From JBFWMG01 sp050251715 (lineage in GTDB: Bacteria > Desulfobacterota > Desulfovibrionia > Desulfovibrionales > Desulfovibrionaceae), in assembly GCA_050251715.1 (NCBI GenBank), contig JBFWMG010000039.1, positions 1 to 31,034 on the forward strand: a stretch of DNA of 31,034 nt, written 5' to 3'. Numbering within the stretch: position 1 is the stretch's first letter; each line of letters begins with the position of its first letter. The notes under the pieces were generated by a model, which was not told where the DNA came from, made no database searches, and worked only from the letters and a program-made list of their open reading frames with translations. The position numbers were made by a program, and so were the translations under genes. This document shows, piece after piece, positions 29,223 through 31,034 of this stretch.

Positions 29223-31034
29223 TCAGAAAAAGAACTGCCGCGCTTCCTGCAGGTAGGCCAGCCAATGGCCAAAGGATACCTTGGAAGCGGCGATGAAGGC
29301 TGCGGCGATGAATGTGGCGGATATGATGTTGCACAGGACATAGCAGACCTGGATGACGCACAGGGGGGCGCCGATGGGGGCGTCGTCTGCAAAGCCATGT
29401 TCTCCGGAACACTCCTTTGCACTCAAGAACAGCAGGATGCCCTGCGTGACCAGATACAAGGCTGACCAGAATAACGCCATGGAGACGAAGATTTTGATCG
29501 CCGTGTTCAGGGGGAGCATGTTCGCCAGGATGGACGCCTTGCCATACAGCTTTGTCAACGTGGCGGCGATGGCATTGCCCGCCAGCGTACACAGGTAATA
29601 GAGGCTTGCCATGAGAGTGGCAAAGACTAGGAAGACAAAGACAAGGTGTGCCTTGTTGGACTGGGCCGCGCATTTCTTGAACATGCGCTGCCTGAACGTT
29701 TCGCTGCCGTTGTCGCCCACCGTGAAGACGAAAAGGAACGGCAAATAGATGAATGCCGTGGATTTGATCGCAAGGCGGTATGCCACGGCAATGACAAAGA
29801 AGAGGTAAAGGCACGCCGTGGCGATACGGGCGACGGTATTGTTGCGTTCTCTGCGGTAAGAGCCGTCAGAGAGGAGTATGTTACCTCGCAGGTCGCTGAA
29901 GCGCACAAGATTATAGTCGCCGTTGCCGTAGGCCTCTTCCACGCCAGGGATCAATTCCTTGGGCGAGGCGGTGTCGATGCACAGCATCTGGTATCTGTAG
30001 TTGGAGCGCATGGCGCAGGCCGCAATCCAGGGATGCCGTATTGTTTCCCAAAAAGTGGCGCCGATTTTTATGAGGATGGACAGTGCGCCAAAAACAAGGA
30101 GTCTGACGGGGAGGCATAATAATGATGGAATGCTATGGTGATAACTCCATTGCTTTTTCAGGCCAAAGGTACGGCCCGCCTTTTTGTACCAGCCCACCGC
30201 CCTGAATTTGGAAAAGGAGGTCTTGAACAGGAGAAGCGGGGCGAGCCAGACAACATACCAATAGTACGCCTCGTATCCCGCCCGTATGCACCAGATCGCA
30301 AGCGCATGCATGACCGCCAGCTCGGTCCAGGCCAACCACGTGGGCTGCCGCCGCGTCAGGGTTCCCTCCGACGACCAGCGTGGCATGGGTAGGGCGGCAT
30401 TCCGAGTCTCACGCCACTCCCGTATGGCTTGGGGGCCTTTTTCCACGATCTGCAAGGGCGGATCGCGCAGGGGGGTGCCGGATGCCCGTATGGCAAGGGT
30501 ATCTGGCAAGTCGCCCAGGGAGGGGGGCGCTGTGGTAAGCGCGTGGCAGGATCTCAGATCCAGGCTGCACAAAGAGTGGCATTTCCCAAGCCCTGCAGGC
30601 AGGGAGGTGAGGTTTTCGCAGCCCTGGAGATCAAGCGATGTCAGCGCCGTGAGCGCGCCGATCTGCTCGGGCAGGGCGGTGAGGTTTTTGCAGCCCTGGA
30701 GATCAAGCGATGTCAGCGCCGTGAGCGCGCCGATCTGTTCGGGTAGGACGGTGAGGTTTTCGCAGCCCTGGAGATCAAGCGATGTCAGCGCCGTGAGCGC
30801 GCCGATCTGTTCGGGTAGGACGGTGAGGTTTTCGCAGTCCAGGAGATCAAGCGATGTCAGCGCCGTGAGCGCGCCGATCTGTTCGGGTAGGACGGTGAGG
30901 TTTTCGCAGTCCAAGAAACGAAGTGATGTCAGCGCCGTGAGTGCGCTGTTCTGTTCGTGCAAGGTGGTGATGTTTTCGCAGATAGAGAGTGCAAGCGATG
31001 TCAGCTCCGTGTGCGCGCCGATCTGCTCGGGCTG
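29223..31034 (-). CDS. Leucine-rich-repeat protein with polytopic membrane domain (partial)
   Basis: The frame is open to the right edge, so the N-terminus is missing; 603 residues are visible. The first 190 visible residues are at least seven LRR units of 24 aa (consensus LPEQIGALTALTSLDLQGCE), of the type with Cys in the turn. The last units (PAGLGKCHSLCSLDLRSC) are degenerate. A linker with SSEGTLTRRQP follows. Residues about 220-603 contain eight or nine hydrophobic segments (for example LFFVIAVAYRLAI, HLVFVFLVFATLMASLYYL, FVSMALFWSALYLV) and a soluble loop (GVEEAYGNGDYNLVRFSDLR). LRRs usually bind proteins, so a membrane-tethered sensor or interaction protein is plausible; no family is recognised. 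The C-terminal half is lower in GC than the surroundings, hinting at transfer. Confidence 0.85.
   Translation of the reverse strand, partial: QPEQIGAHTELTSLALSICENITTLHEQNSALTALTSLRFLDCENLTVLPEQIGALTALTSLDLLDCENLTVLPEQIGALTALTSLDLQGCENLTVLPEQIGALTALTSLDLQGCKNLTALPEQIGALTALTSLDLQGCENLTSLPAGLGKCHSLCSLDLRSCHALTTAPPSLGDLPDTLAIRASGTPLRDPPLQIVEKGPQAIREWRETRNAALPMPRWSSEGTLTRRQPTWLAWTELAVMHALAIWCIRAGYEAYYWYVVWLAPLLLFKTSFSKFRAVGWYKKAGRTFGLKKQWSYHHSIPSLLCLPVRLLVFGALSILIKIGATFWETIRHPWIAACAMRSNYRYQMLCIDTASPKELIPGVEEAYGNGDYNLVRFSDLRGNILLSDGSYRRERNNTVARIATACLYLFFVIAVAYRLAIKSTAFIYLPFLFVFTVGDNGSETFRQRMFKKCAAQSNKAHLVFVFLVFATLMASLYYLCTLAGNAIAATLTKLYGKASILANMLPLNTAIKIFVSMALFWSALYLVTQGILLFLSAKECSGEHGFADDAPIGAPLCVIQVCYVLCNIISATFIAAAFIAASKVSFGHWLAYLQEARQFFF
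30561..31034 (-). repeat. 72-bp tandem repeats within the LRR gene
   Basis: AAG(C/T)GATGTCAG recurs at exactly 72-base spacing at 30633, 30705, 30777, 30849, 30921 and 30993. Units are nearly identical in the middle and diverge at the ends, which suggests recent expansion by slippage or unequal recombination. Each unit codes 24 residues, so the frame is preserved. Confidence 0.95.

Noticed and set aside
28746..31034. Regular repeats as a possible CRISPR array
   Set aside because: The 29-base units are directly contiguous with no spacers, and the 72-base units are in-frame LRR codons; no cas genes are present.

Overview
The window looks like a chromosomal segment of a GC-rich deltaproteobacterium, most likely Desulfovibrionaceae. 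This rests on the style of the proteins (SecD/SecF/YajC, a SulP sulfate-type permease, a short RRM protein, tandem-Cache chemoreceptor) and on the high GC; no rRNA marker is present, so the placement is inference.

Layout. (1) 1-4002 is a purine-salvage neighbourhood: apt and an MTA-phosphorylase gene form a two-gene minus-strand operon, with an AzgA-type purine permease nearby and an unrecognised 282-aa gene on the plus strand between them. (2) 4179-5675 holds a carboxylesterase-type hydrolase and a LysE/RhtB exporter. (3) 5824-9340 is yajC-secD-secF, the accessory membrane part of the Sec translocon. yajC is followed by a strong hairpin terminator, and secD and secF are separated by an unusual multi-hairpin element. 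(4) 9739-9999 is a small RRM RNA-binding protein with a TTG start and a long structured leader. (5) 10068-13812 carries a SulP permease and class II fumarase, both minus strand. (6) 14203-18522 is a signalling group: a chemoreceptor, a TPR protein and a protein with MshEN-like N-terminal repeats. (7) 18944-19573 encodes two small envelope proteins. (8) 19751-28389 is a nine-gene minus-strand cassette read from right to left: NeuB-like synthase, HAD-methyltransferase fusion, NeuA-like cytidylyltransferase, class III aminotransferase, VOC protein, two SDR dehydrogenases (one PtmA-like), a GT-B-like transferase and a histidine phosphatase. (9) 28805-31034 has a cysteine-rich small protein and the C-terminal part of an LRR-membrane protein that runs off the right edge.

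The region 8 cassette is the best candidate for an undescribed pathway. The enzymes suggest synthesis and CMP activation of a nonulosonate-like acid sugar, modified by amination, oxidation/reduction and methylation, then transferred to a surface or flagellar acceptor. Two features are atypical: the NeuB homologue lacks room for the usual C-terminal SAF domain, and a HAD phosphatase is fused to a SAM methyltransferase.

Two dispersed hairpin repeat families are also notable. Each is present twice, in the same orientation relative to the upstream gene, and each keeps its base pairing despite sequence change. One (1-129 and 18546-18674) has a perfect 37-bp stem with a compensated base-pair change. 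The other (2601-2694 and 8131-8234) begins exactly at the stop codon of the preceding gene.
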